From NCBI GenBank assembly GCA_004366205.1, contig ML178737.1:1-64000 (forward strand): a stretch of DNA of 64,000 bases, in the 5' to 3' direction. Position 1 is the first letter of the stretch. Every line of letters starts with the position of its first letter. Made by a program: the position numbers and the translations under genes. Origin of the DNA: Actinomycetota bacterium (lineage in GTDB: Bacteria > Actinomycetota > Acidimicrobiia > Acidimicrobiales > CADCSY01). Below, piece after piece: positions 32,433 to 40,719 of the stretch. The notes below the pieces were generated by a model. The model did not search any database, was not told the origin of the DNA, and saw nothing but the letters and a program-made list of their open reading frames with translations.

Positions 32433-32480
32433 GAACCCCTGCCGGCAGGTCACGCTCGGCCCGGCGTCGAACCCTCGGGC

Positions 32481-34010
32481 ATGGGACGAACCGAGCCCGG
32501 CTGCTGCCCGGAGCCCGCCCCGCGCCGCCAGATGCTCACCCGGCGCAGGGTGCTGCAGGGCAGCCTCACCGCGGCGGGCGCGCTGCTCCTCGCCCGGCCC
32601 TCGGTCGCGCTGGGCTCTCTGCCAACGCCTTTCGAGGCCACGCCCCTCACCGGTTCCGGGGCGTCGCGCCGTTCCCGACTGTTCCGTGGTCTGGCCTGCG
32701 CCCACGCTGATCTCCACAACCACAGCCACTTGTCGGACGGGGCGGGCGACCCGACCTTCGCGTTCACGTCGATGCGCGACGCGGGGCTCGACGTGGCCGC
32801 GCTCACCGATCACGCGACCGTGAGCTGGGGACCGACCGGCGCAGTCACCGAGGCGGCATGCAGTGCGTACGACGGCGAACCCCGCCACGGCGAAGCTCTC
32901 GGCTGCCGGGGGCTAGCCGGCATCGACGAGGCCCGCTGGCGGCTCACCGGCGCGCTCGCCGACGCGGCCGACACCCCGGGCGCGTTCGTCGCGATGCGCG
33001 GCTTCGAGTGGTCGAGCCCGCTCCTCGGGCACGTGAACGTGTGGTTCTCCGAGCGGTGGATCGACCCCCTGCACACCGGCGGTGTGGACGCGTCCGGCCT
33101 GGGCGAGCACTTCCGGGAAGGCGGGGCACCGGGCGAGGCGATCGGCTCGCTGCTCGACGGCGTGGGGCGCGGCCTCCCACTCCGCACCGGGATGGTCCCC
33201 TTCTACGAGTGGCTCCGCGCCGACCCGGGCACGCCAGGACTGGGGGGCGGCGCCGACGGCCTCGCGTGCTTCAACCACCCCGGCCGCGAGGCCGGCCGGT
33301 TCTCGTACTTCCGGTACCACCGTCGCGTCGCCGAGCAGATGGCGGCCATGGAGATCCTGAACCGTGACGAGGACTACCTCTTCCGATCATTCGCTGATGG
33401 GCAGCCCTCCCCGCTCGTGGAGTGCCTCGACGCCGGCTGGCGGGTGGGCCTCATCGGGGTGACCGACGAGCACGGGACCGACTGGGGCCACTACGAGGGA
33501 AAGGGACGGGCGGGCCTCTGGGTGCGCTCGCTCACGCGTGAGGGCGTCCGAGAGGCGATCGCCCAGCGCCGGGTGTTCGCCACCTTCGAGCGCGGCCTTC
33601 GTCTCGATGCCGGCGCACGACCGGCGCCCGCTGGGGGCAGGCCCGCCTGGGGGGGCCAGGCCGGTGCCGGCTGGCGGCAGATGGGGCGCGAGCTCGAGCA
33701 TCGCCGAGGACGCGTCCAGTTCGCGCTCGACCTCGACGGCGGCCCCTCCTGGCAGCACCGCCTCGTCGAGATCCAGGTGCTGCGGCCCGGCTCCCACGTG
33801 CCAGCGGTGATCCACGTGGAGCGCGCCCGGGTGCCGTCGACCGAGGAGCCACCGATCACCTTCACGGTCGATCTCGACCGGGACGACGGCGACTGGGTCG
33901 TGCTGCGCATCGCCGATCCCAGCAGCCCCAACCCGCAACCGGGCCCCCACGGCCACGGAGCGCAGGGGAAGGCAATCGCCTACACCAGCCCCTGGTGGCT
34001 CCCAGGCTGA
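32481..34010 (+). CDS. Tat-exported CehA/McbA-type metallohydrolase (PHP domain)
   Basis: The 509-residue protein carries a twin-arginine signal (LTRRRVLQGSLTAAGALLLA near residues 18-37) and a PHP domain beginning HADLHNHSHLSDG. Further metal ligands are seen in ALTDHATVSWG, CFNHPGREA and GVTDEHGTDWG. CehA/McbA proteins hydrolyse carbaryl and other carbamates or phosphoesters. Export by the Tat system implies a metal-loaded enzyme folded before transport. It diverges from the ceramidase-like operon, so the three may act on a common extracellular lipid or ester. The start is uncertain; an ATG at 32532 just before the RR motif is equally possible. Confidence 0.8.
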   Translation: MGRTEPGCCPEPAPRRQMLTRRRVLQGSLTAAGALLLARPSVALGSLPTPFEATPLTGSGASRRSRLFRGLACAHADLHNHSHLSDGAGDPTFAFTSMRDAGLDVAALTDHATVSWGPTGAVTEAACSAYDGEPRHGEALGCRGLAGIDEARWRLTGALADAADTPGAFVAMRGFEWSSPLLGHVNVWFSERWIDPLHTGGVDASGLGEHFREGGAPGEAIGSLLDGVGRGLPLRTGMVPFYEWLRADPGTPGLGGGADGLACFNHPGREAGRFSYFRYHRRVAEQMAAMEILNRDEDYLFRSFADGQPSPLVECLDAGWRVGLIGVTDEHGTDWGHYEGKGRAGLWVRSLTREGVREAIAQRRVFATFERGLRLDAGARPAPAGGRPAWGGQAGAGWRQMGRELEHRRGRVQFALDLDGGPSWQHRLVEIQVLRPGSHVPAVIHVERARVPSTEEPPITFTVDLDRDDGDWVVLRIADPSSPNPQPGPHGHGAQGKAIAYTSPWWLPG

Positions 34011-34058
34011 GACAAGGCGCGGGAGGGAGCACGGCAGGTCCGGTCGAGCTGTCCGAGC

Positions 34059-35321
34059 TCACTCGGCGTGGCGGCCGGTGAGGAGCCCTCGGTTGCGGTC
34101 GGTGTGGGTCTTGTGCTGGTGGTGCTGCCAGCAGAGGGGCTGGAGGTTCTGGTAGCTGGTGGGACCGTCGTTGGCGACGGGGTCGATGTGGTCCCACTCG
34201 AGGCCGTAGCGACGGTCGCAGCCGTCCTGGCGGCAGGTGACGCCGTCGAGGTCGGGTGGGGGTCCGAGGTCGAGAGCGGTGCGCAGCTCGGCGGGACGGT
34301 GCCGGCCGAGGTGGGCGACGGTGTGGATGGCGACGCCGTCGTGGAGCACGGCCTTCAAGAACGCGTCCTTGCCCAGCTCCTTCGCCACCTCGACGGGGAT
34401 GGGCCCGCCGCCGATGACGTGGCAGACCTCCCCGGGGTGGGTGTGGCCCCGCCGCCAGGCGTTCAGATCGCACACAACGATCAGGTCGGCCCGGTCGTGC
34501 TTGCCCCGGCCCCCGCCTTCGAACATCCGGACCAACGCATCCGCGGCATAGGCCTCCCAGGGTTCGAGCCCAGCATCCGCGGCACCGACCAGACCAGCAC
34601 GGACCTCGCCGCCGGTGCCGTCGCCGGCGCCCCGGACAGCAGCGGTGGCGCTGGAGGAGCCGCTGGTGGCGGGAGCGCTCGTTCGGTGATCCCGGCGGGC
34701 GGCGCGGCGGATGCGGCCGGTCTCGGCGTCGAGGCGGTTGACGAAGGGCACGCCGACCTCGGGTGGCAGCTCGAAGCGGCCGCACACGTTGCCCAGCTCG
34801 TTGCGCCAGTGCCGGACGTAACGAGCGCCTCGCCGGCGGCGGTGCAGCTCGGCGATGTTGAGGACGTCCATCCGTCGCTTGCGGGCCCGGTCCTTGAGGG
34901 CGCGCAGGCTCTGGGTGCGGGCCACGCCCAGCAGCTCGGCTTCCGAGCCAGGGGCGTCGGCTTCGGTGCGGGCGATCTCACGGGCCTGTTCCAAGCTGAG
35001 CTCCCCCGCCTCCACCGCCTCCCTCGTACGGGGCAGGGCGGCGAGCGCCTCGGCGGTCTCGAGCTCCTCCCGGGCCCGGGGCCCAGACGTGCCGGTCTGG
35101 CGGGCCAGCCACTCGGCCGGATCCCCAGCGCCCGCTCCAGGCAGCGCGCCGCACGCCGCGGCCCGGGCCGCGGCCCGCACCCGGGCGGCGGCACAGGCCT
35201 TCTCGACCGCCGCCAGCCGGACAGCCAGCGCGGCGCAGTCCGCACCGGACCACAAGCCGGGTTCGAACGCCCGAAGCTCGCCGAGGAGCACCTCGGCGGC
35301 GGGAAGCGCACCGTGGGACAT
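34059..35321 (-). CDS. DUF222 / HNH endonuclease (13E12-like)
   Basis: The 420-residue protein joins an N-terminal DUF222 region (about 1-300) to a C-terminal HNH domain, CRQDGCDRRYGLEWDHIDP followed by NLQPLCWQHH. It includes the DH pair, the asparagine and the final histidines. This architecture is the 13E12 repeat family of mycobacteria, present in many copies in high-GC Actinobacteria; it probably cuts DNA, but its role is unproven. The ATG follows a strong AGGAGGTG site. A degenerate LexA-like site lies about 115 bp upstream. A 47-bp gap separates it from the convergent PHP gene. Confidence 0.88.
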   Translation of the reverse strand: MSHGALPAAEVLLGELRAFEPGLWSGADCAALAVRLAAVEKACAAARVRAAARAAACGALPGAGAGDPAEWLARQTGTSGPRAREELETAEALAALPRTREAVEAGELSLEQAREIARTEADAPGSEAELLGVARTQSLRALKDRARKRRMDVLNIAELHRRRRGARYVRHWRNELGNVCGRFELPPEVGVPFVNRLDAETGRIRRAARRDHRTSAPATSGSSSATAAVRGAGDGTGGEVRAGLVGAADAGLEPWEAYAADALVRMFEGGGRGKHDRADLIVVCDLNAWRRGHTHPGEVCHVIGGGPIPVEVAKELGKDAFLKAVLHDGVAIHTVAHLGRHRPAELRTALDLGPPPDLDGVTCRQDGCDRRYGLEWDHIDPVANDGPTSYQNLQPLCWQHHQHKTHTDRNRGLLTGRHAE

Positions 35322-35435
35322 GGGACACCTCCTCTCCTTCATCCGCATCTCGCCCTCGGGCGAGGTGCCATTGACGTTCCGTTGAGAGGAGAGCCCGTCA
35401 CGCCCGGCCCTCGATGGCGTGCCGCCCATCGTAGC

Positions 35436-35447
35436 ATACATTTGTTT
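35436..35447 (-). promoter_or_regulatory. Degenerate LexA-like box upstream of the HNH gene
   Basis: On the minus strand the sequence reads AAACAAATGTAT, sharing the AAC-N4-GT core with the SOS box GAAC-N4-GTTC at five of eight defined positions. Some mycobacterial 13E12 genes are known to be SOS-controlled. The match is weak. The same AT-rich patch could simply be a promoter in this GC-rich context. Confidence 0.25.
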
Positions 35448-35537
35448 GAATGACAACCATCTTCTGTACGTTCTTCACCAGCCCGCGCTGTGGAGTCGGT
35501 GCGAGACCTCCTGGGGCTGGGCCCCCACCAGTTGGCG

Positions 35538-35543
35538 TAGCCT
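35538..35543 (+). promoter_or_regulatory. Putative -10 element (leaderless) of the Baeyer-Villiger-type monooxygenase gene
   Basis: TAGCCT ends eight bases before the ATG at 35552 and fits TANNNT. No Shine-Dalgarno sequence is present, so leaderless translation is likely. Confidence 0.45.
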
Positions 35544-35551
35544 GCACCTCC

Positions 35552-37228
35552 ATGGGTTCGCAGGACCAGGGGGGAAACGAGCTCGACGTGGTGGTGATCG
35601 GCGCCGGGTTCGCCGGGCTGTACATGCTGCACAGCCTGCGCAAGGCGGGCTTCACCGTCCGGGTGCTGGAAGCCGGATCCGGGATCGGTGGCACCTGGTA
35701 CTGGAACCGCTACCCGGGGGCCCGGTGCGACGTGCAGAGCCTGGAGTACTCCTACGGCTTCGACGAGGACCTCGAGCAGGAGTGGGAGTGGACCGAGAAG
35801 TACGCCACCCAGCCCGAGATCCTCGCCTACCTCGAGCACGTGGCCGAGCGCTTCGACCTGCACCGCGACATCCAGCTCGACACGCTGGTCACCGCCGCCA
35901 CCTTCGACGAGGGCACCAACTCCTGGACGGTCGAGACCGAGGCGGGTGACCGGCTCACCAGCCGGTTCGTCGTCGCCGCCACGGGTTGTTTGTCATCGGC
36001 GAACGTGCCCGACATCCCCGGCCGCGACAGCTTCGAGGGACCGACGTACCACACCGGCCGCTGGCCGCACGAGGGCGTCGACTTCACCGGCCAGCGCGTC
36101 GCGGTGATCGGGACTGGGTCCTCGGCGGTGCAGGCCATACCGATCATCGCCGAGCAGGCGGCCGAGCTCACCGTGTTCCAGCGGACCGCCACCTACGCCG
36201 TGCCTGCCCACAACGAGCCGCTCGATCCCGAGCTGGTCACCGAGGTGAAGGCCCGCTACCGGGAGGTGCGCGCCGCCAACCGGCTGGCCATGGCGGGCTT
36301 CGGGGCGCTCTCGACCCTCCAGCCGGGCGGGACGTCCGCGCTCGAGGTGGGCGAAGACGAGCGCGAGCGACTGCTCGAGGAGCGTTGGCAGACCGGCGGG
36401 CTCGGCTTCCTCGGCGCCTTCCCCGACACGCTCCTCTCCCCCGAGGCCAACGAGGTCGTGGCCGAGTTCGTGCGGGCCAAGATCCGCTCGATCGTGAAGG
36501 ACCCCGACGTGGCTGAGCTGCTGTGCCCCAAGCAGGTCATCGGCTGCAAGCGCCTCTGCGTCGACACCGGCTACTACGAGACGTTCAACCGACCGAACGT
36601 GCGCCTCGTCGACATCAGCACGAGCGGCATCGAGGCCATCACACCCACCGGCGTGCGGGCCAACGGCACCGACCACGAGGTCGACGTCATCGTGTTCGCC
36701 ACCGGCTTCGACGCCATGACCGGGGCGCTCACGCGCATCCGGTTCGAGGGCGCCGGCGGCCGGACCCTCGCCGACGCCTGGAGCGAGGGACCCAAGACCT
36801 ACCTCGGCATCGGCGTGGCCGGGCTCCCCAACCTGTTCCTGATCACCGGCCCGGGCAGCCCTTCGGTGCTGACCAACATGGTCACGTCGATCGAGCAGCA
36901 CGTGGAGTGGATCACCGACTGCCTCACGTACCTGCGCGCCGGCGGGCACGAGCGGATCGAGGCCGACCCGGCGGCCGTCGAGCAGTGGGTGGCGCACGTG
37001 AACGGCATCGCCGGGTTCACGCTGTTCCCCACCTGCAACTCGTGGTACCTCGGCGCCAACATCCCGGGCAAGCCCCGCGTGTTCATGCCCCTCCCCGGTC
37101 TCGGGCCCTACGTCGCGCAGTGCGACGCCGTCGCCGCCAACGGCTACGAAGGCTTCCTCATCGACGCCCACCGGCACGCGGGCACCCCGCTCGCCGCCGA
37201 GGCGAAGGGGGCCGAGGCGGTCAGCTGA
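35552..37228 (+). CDS. Baeyer-Villiger-type flavin monooxygenase
   Basis: The 558-residue protein has the FAD motif GAGFAG near residue 20, the NADPH motif GTGSSA, and between them FEGPTYHTGRWPH (about 161-173), which fits the type I Baeyer-Villiger fingerprint FxGxxxHxxxW. GTWYWNRYPGARCDV after the first motif is also typical. Such enzymes insert oxygen next to a carbonyl, turning ketones into esters or lactones. An in-frame extension to 35450 lacks conservation signals and I reject it. Its last 8 bp overlap the convergent CmcJ/NvfI-like gene. Confidence 0.9.
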   Translation: MGSQDQGGNELDVVVIGAGFAGLYMLHSLRKAGFTVRVLEAGSGIGGTWYWNRYPGARCDVQSLEYSYGFDEDLEQEWEWTEKYATQPEILAYLEHVAERFDLHRDIQLDTLVTAATFDEGTNSWTVETEAGDRLTSRFVVAATGCLSSANVPDIPGRDSFEGPTYHTGRWPHEGVDFTGQRVAVIGTGSSAVQAIPIIAEQAAELTVFQRTATYAVPAHNEPLDPELVTEVKARYREVRAANRLAMAGFGALSTLQPGGTSALEVGEDERERLLEERWQTGGLGFLGAFPDTLLSPEANEVVAEFVRAKIRSIVKDPDVAELLCPKQVIGCKRLCVDTGYYETFNRPNVRLVDISTSGIEAITPTGVRANGTDHEVDVIVFATGFDAMTGALTRIRFEGAGGRTLADAWSEGPKTYLGIGVAGLPNLFLITGPGSPSVLTNMVTSIEQHVEWITDCLTYLRAGGHERIEADPAAVEQWVAHVNGIAGFTLFPTCNSWYLGANIPGKPRVFMPLPGLGPYVAQCDAVAANGYEGFLIDAHRHAGTPLAAEAKGAEAVS

Positions 37229-38042
37229 ACAGGCAGGTGGCCCGCAGCTCGATGCTGGAGCGGGCGGGCTGGCCCGGTGGGACCTCGGGGTCGTGGAACG
37301 CCGAGTGCGGCGTGAAGAACACCTTGCCGGCACGCACCAGGTCGGTGTCGTAGGTGCGGAACGCCACGGCCTCGTTGGGTCGCAGCTCCGGGAAGGCGTA
37401 CCAGGCGTGGGCGGCGCCCTTGGCGGGGGCGGCGATGACAAGAGCGTCGAAGTCGAAGCCCGTGCCGGCGTAGTTCGTGACGTGGAGCGCCCGGCCCTGC
37501 TCGGGGGTGACGGTGCGGATGTCGCAGAAGGCCAGCGGGTAGTCCATCTTGGCCGGTCCGAGGTTCCGCCAGAACTGCAGGATGACGACGCGCCCCGCCG
37601 CCTGCACCGCCGAGGCGTCGACACCGTTGCGGGCGAGGGCGGCTCGGCCTCCGGGGCTGGGGTCGTCGTAGGAGCGGCGGATGATCTGGTCGTGGGTGGC
37701 GGCGAAGTCGGAGTGCACGAACCGGATCGGTGCGAGCTGCTCGTGCTCCTTGGCCTTCTCGGGGCTGCGCTTGATGTGGCCCGACACCAGGGCGACCTCG
37801 GCGCCGGTCATCTCCCGGGCGAGCGCCTCGATCTCGGCGTGGTGCACCGAGTGGATCTCGGCGTCGTCGCTCCAGTCCTGCACCTTCGACTCGTGCCCCA
37901 CGAGCTCGAAGCCGCACTCCTGCCAGCCGGGCAGATCGGCGACCCGCCCGTCACGGATGTCGACCTCGGCCTGCACCAGGCCGGCGTCGGGATCGCCGGT
38001 CCGACCGAGGTAGTTCAGGGTGGCGCGGCAGAAGGTGCCCAC
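37221..38042 (-). CDS. CmcJ/NvfI family oxidoreductase
   Basis: The 273-residue protein resembles the CmcJ/NvfI/AsaB group (cephamycin methoxylation partner, fungal endoperoxide and desaturase enzymes). It shows VHSDFAATHDQI, ILQFWRNLGPAKMDYPLAFCD and WYAFPELRPNEAVAFRTYDTD in the expected order, followed by a terminal FHDPEVPPGQPARSSIE segment. Members are thought to be non-haem iron, 2-oxoglutarate-type oxidoreductases; HSD here could supply two metal ligands. The GTG start follows GGAGG by four bases. It overlaps the Baeyer-Villiger monooxygenase gene tail to tail. Confidence 0.75.
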   Translation of the reverse strand: MGTFCRATLNYLGRTGDPDAGLVQAEVDIRDGRVADLPGWQECGFELVGHESKVQDWSDDAEIHSVHHAEIEALAREMTGAEVALVSGHIKRSPEKAKEHEQLAPIRFVHSDFAATHDQIIRRSYDDPSPGGRAALARNGVDASAVQAAGRVVILQFWRNLGPAKMDYPLAFCDIRTVTPEQGRALHVTNYAGTGFDFDALVIAAPAKGAAHAWYAFPELRPNEAVAFRTYDTDLVRAGKVFFTPHSAFHDPEVPPGQPARSSIELRATCLFS

Positions 38043-38080
38043 GGTTCCTCCAGCGATGACGGCTCGGTTCGTGTGAGAGT

Positions 38081-38506
38081 CTAACGACCCCGTCGGCGTC
38101 TCGGCCGGCCGATGTCCGACGGCGTCGCGAACCGGCACCGCGGGCCTGGCGCGTCGAGCAGGCGCTGGTCCAGGGTGGCGAGCGGTGCTTCGATGCGCTC
38201 GGCCAGGGCGACGTACCACGCGTCGTATGCGGTCAGGTTGGCCCGCAGCTCCCAGATGCGCGCCGCCACGGGCTCGTAGGGATAGAGCTCGACGCGAAGG
38301 TCGAGCAGGTCGGCGTGGGCGAGGCTGGCCACGTCGTCACTGATCTCGCGGGCGGCGGCGGCCCGGCGCAGGACGCTGGCGACCTCGACGGGCAGCAGGT
38401 GGGGCGCCGCCAGGTCCGCAGTGAGGAGTTGCTCCGCCCACCTCCCGTCGGGCCCGGTGTCGACGAGTGCGGCGACGAGCGCCGATGCGTCGACGACGAC
38501 CGTCAC
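38081..38506 (-). CDS. vapC: PIN-domain ribonuclease toxin (VapC family)
   Basis: The 141-residue PIN-domain protein starts VVVDASALVAAL with the first catalytic aspartate, then has EVASVLRR, TAYDAWYVALAE and ATLDQRLLDAP, giving the acidic residues of the VapC active site. VapC toxins cleave tRNA or rRNA when free. The GTG start overlaps the antitoxin stop by 4 bp. The C-terminus ends in a run of arginines. A 38-bp gap separates it from the CmcJ/NvfI-like gene. Confidence 0.88.
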   Translation of the reverse strand: MTVVVDASALVAALVDTGPDGRWAEQLLTADLAAPHLLPVEVASVLRRAAAAREISDDVASLAHADLLDLRVELYPYEPVAARIWELRANLTAYDAWYVALAERIEAPLATLDQRLLDAPGPRCRFATPSDIGRPRRRRGR

Positions 38507-38736
38507 CGGCGCCCGGCGTCGCGATGCCCGAGGATCGTGCCTGCAGGCAGGCTCGTTCCCGTGCGGGCCTTTCGCTCGCCGATACGGGCGGCGAGCGCCT
38601 CGGGGTCGGGCCGGGAGGCGAGGTCGATCAGCTCCTGACGCAGGTACTCCTGCAGCGAGCGGCCGGTCCGGGCGGCCCGGGCGGCCAACTCGTCCCGGGT
38701 CTCGTCGGGGACGTCCCGGATGGTGATGGCGGGCAT
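38503..38736 (-). CDS. vapB: Ribbon-helix-helix antitoxin (VapB/FitA type)
   Basis: The 77-residue protein starts MPAITIRDVPDETRDELAARAARTG, a FitA-type ribbon-helix-helix DNA-binding fold, and ends in a basic segment that should wrap the toxin. It neutralises VapC and with it represses its own promoter. TAGTCT lies six bases upstream of the ATG and suggests a leaderless message. An inverted repeat at 38751-38775 is the likely operator. Confidence 0.88.
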   Translation of the reverse strand: MPAITIRDVPDETRDELAARAARTGRSLQEYLRQELIDLASRPDPEALAARIGERKARTGTSLPAGTILGHRDAGRR

Positions 38737-38742
38737 GCATGC

Positions 38743-38748
38743 AGACTA
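38743..38748 (-). promoter_or_regulatory. Putative -10 element (leaderless) of vapBC
   Basis: TAGTCT on the minus strand fits TANNNT and ends six bases before the vapB ATG, with no Shine-Dalgarno sequence between. Confidence 0.45.
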
Positions 38749-38750
38749 GC

Positions 38751-38775
38751 TGCACTCACAGCGATTTGCAGTGCA
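38751..38775. promoter_or_regulatory. Inverted repeat upstream of vapBC
   Basis: TGCACT (38751-38756) and AGTGCA (38770-38775) are perfect 6-bp arms with a 13-bp spacer, directly upstream of the presumed -10 of vapB. This is the usual place for VapBC autoregulation. Confidence 0.4.
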
Positions 38776-38840
38776 CGGCCCATCGACCGGCAGTAGCGTT
38801 CCATCGGACCGGAGGACGGTCGCGCCGTGCTCCTGTGACA

Positions 38841-39506
38841 TCACGCCCGGCGGCGGGTGGCGGCCTCGGCGGCAGCGGGCAAGGTGGCGGCGAGCACCCG
38901 GAACAGGGCGGGGATGTCGGTGTCGCCGGGTTCGATCTCAGCGGCGATGAACACGGCGTCGGCGACGGCGAGCGAGAAGCGCGCCAGCGTGTCGAGGGTG
39001 GCGTCGTCGGCCGGGATGCGACGCGCCGCGAGCTCCGCCTCGATGGCGGCACGCAGCCCGGCCCGGGCGTACCCCCGCACGCGGCGGACCGTCTCGAGCG
39101 ATGCCGCGCTCTCGTCGGGACGTTCGAGGGAGATCAGCAGCAGCAGCCGAAGGAACTCGGGGCGGTCCTCCAGCGCCTCGCCCACGTGCACGAGCATCTG
39201 GGCCAGTCGCTCGGTGGGCGGGGCGTCGAGCTCGGCGGGGTTCGGGAGCCCGGCGAACCACTGCAGCGCACCGTCCTCGATGACGGCGGCGAGCAGGCCC
39301 TCCTTGCTGCGGAAATGCCAGTAGATCGAGCTGGCCGGCAGCCCGGAGCGGGCGCTGACCGCCGAGATGCTGGTGCCGGCGTAGCCGCGCTCGGCCATGA
39401 GCTGGCCGGCGGCGTCGAGGATCCGCCGGCGGGACTGGTCCCCGAGCTGCTGCCGCTCGGTGCGGGGCGCCGCCCCGGGGTCGCCGGTGACGGGTTCGGC
39501 GCTCAC
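38841..39506 (-). CDS. TetR family repressor of the epoxide hydrolase pair
   Basis: The 221-residue protein has a TetR helix-turn-helix (about residues 20-65; AAGQLMAERGYAGTSISAVSARSG followed by SSIYWHFRSKEGLLAAV) and a helical effector domain. It diverges from two epoxide hydrolase genes with a 151-bp gap containing a strong 20-bp palindrome at 39609-39628. The GTG at 39506 is the last start before the conserved region; the longer frame reads through the operator. The effector is probably a substrate of the hydrolases or an acyl-CoA. Confidence 0.85.
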   Translation of the reverse strand: MSAEPVTGDPGAAPRTERQQLGDQSRRRILDAAGQLMAERGYAGTSISAVSARSGLPASSIYWHFRSKEGLLAAVIEDGALQWFAGLPNPAELDAPPTERLAQMLVHVGEALEDRPEFLRLLLLISLERPDESAASLETVRRVRGYARAGLRAAIEAELAARRIPADDATLDTLARFSLAVADAVFIAAEIEPGDTDIPALFRVLAATLPAAAEAATRRRA

Positions 39507-39608
39507 ACCGGCCACCCTACCGGTGGCCCCCGGTGCGGCTGGTGACCGCGGGCGCCGCCCGCGGGCCGCCGGCACGCGTCTCCGCGCCGCTTGCCTCCGC
39601 TGTCGTCT

Positions 39609-39628
39609 TCTGGAATGATCGTTCCAGA
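39609..39628. promoter_or_regulatory. Candidate TetR operator over the epoxide hydrolase promoter
   Basis: TCTGGAA-N6-TTCCAGA has perfect 7-bp arms. It overlaps a possible -10 (AATGAT, 39614-39619) that stands 17 bp from TTGCCT (39591-39596). The hydrolase start at 39658 follows GGGGGAG. Binding here would block transcription. Confidence 0.6.
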
Positions 39629-39657
39629 CACAATCCCAAGAGTCGCCTGGGGGGAGC

Positions 39658-40683
39658 ATGGACGTCAAGGAGCAGCCCGACCAGCCGGTGCGCTCACCGG
39701 TGGAGGGTGACTGGCAGCACCGGTTCGCCGACGTCGGCGGGATCCGGTTGCACTACGTGGAGCAGGGCGAGGGCTTCCCCGTGCTGCTGGTGCACGGCTT
39801 CCCCGAGCTCTGGTACTTCTACCGCCATCAGATCCCCGCGCTGGCCGAGGCCGGGTTCCGGGCGATCGCCCCCGACTCGCGTGGCTACGGGCAGACCGAG
39901 CGGCCCGACGGCCTGCACGAGTACACCGCCGGCAAGAAGGTGGGCGAGCTCATCGACCTGCTCGACGTGCTCGACATCGAGAAGGCCGTGTTCGTCGGAC
40001 ACGACTGGGGCGCCGCCTGGGTGTGGCACGCGGCGCGCACGTACCCCGACCGGGTCGAGCGGGTGGTGGGCACGCTCGGCGTGGGCGGCATCCGCTTCTG
40101 GAACGTGATGCGCGACCACGGCGTGCCGTCCTGGCCGGCCGACCCCGACCGGTCGCTCGAGCGCGGGCCCATGGAGGCGCTGTTCGGGCCGTTCTGCATC
40201 TGGGACCGCTGGCTGCGGCCCGTCTCGTGGCTCGACGTGCGCACGCCCGGCTACGCCGAGCACGAGCTGTGCCAGGACCCCGACTGGCTGGAGGCGATCA
40301 GCCGGGCGGCGGCCGCCCCCACCCGGGGCGGGTTCCCCGACCGCGAGTACGTCGACGAGCTGGTCGCCCTGTACGGCACCGTCGAGGGCATGAAGGGCAG
40401 CATCGACCACTACCGCAACTTTGGCCTGAACTTCGAGGAGATGGGCATGTCGGCGGCCAACAGGATCGAGTGCCCCGCCATGCTGCTCGCCGGTGAGGAC
40501 GACCCGTGGGCGCCACCCTGTGGCTCGGACGAGAAGCTCCTCGCCTCCACCAAGGACAGCATCCCGAACCTCACCCTCCGCTGGATCAAGGGGTCGGGCC
40601 ACTGGGTGCAGAACGAGCAGCCCGAGGAGTTCAACCGCCACCTGCTCGAGTTCCTCGCCGACCTGGCGCCCGCGACGCGCTGA
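39658..40683 (+). CDS. Alpha/beta hydrolase, epoxide hydrolase type
   Basis: The 341-residue protein has HGFP at 46-49, the nucleophile elbow GHDWGA with aspartate D116, an acid in GEDDPWAPP and a base in GSGHWVQNEQP. This set marks an epoxide hydrolase. It differs from the hydrolase at 14721 by a longer N-terminus and a longer cap domain (FGPFCIWDRWLRPVSWLD). The ATG follows GGGGGAG. It is followed 36 bp later by a second epoxide hydrolase gene. Confidence 0.88.
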   Translation: MDVKEQPDQPVRSPVEGDWQHRFADVGGIRLHYVEQGEGFPVLLVHGFPELWYFYRHQIPALAEAGFRAIAPDSRGYGQTERPDGLHEYTAGKKVGELIDLLDVLDIEKAVFVGHDWGAAWVWHAARTYPDRVERVVGTLGVGGIRFWNVMRDHGVPSWPADPDRSLERGPMEALFGPFCIWDRWLRPVSWLDVRTPGYAEHELCQDPDWLEAISRAAAAPTRGGFPDREYVDELVALYGTVEGMKGSIDHYRNFGLNFEEMGMSAANRIECPAMLLAGEDDPWAPPCGSDEKLLASTKDSIPNLTLRWIKGSGHWVQNEQPEEFNRHLLEFLADLAPATR

Positions 40684-40719
40684 CCAGCACCCGCACGAGG
40701 ACACGAAGGGACGACGGAG

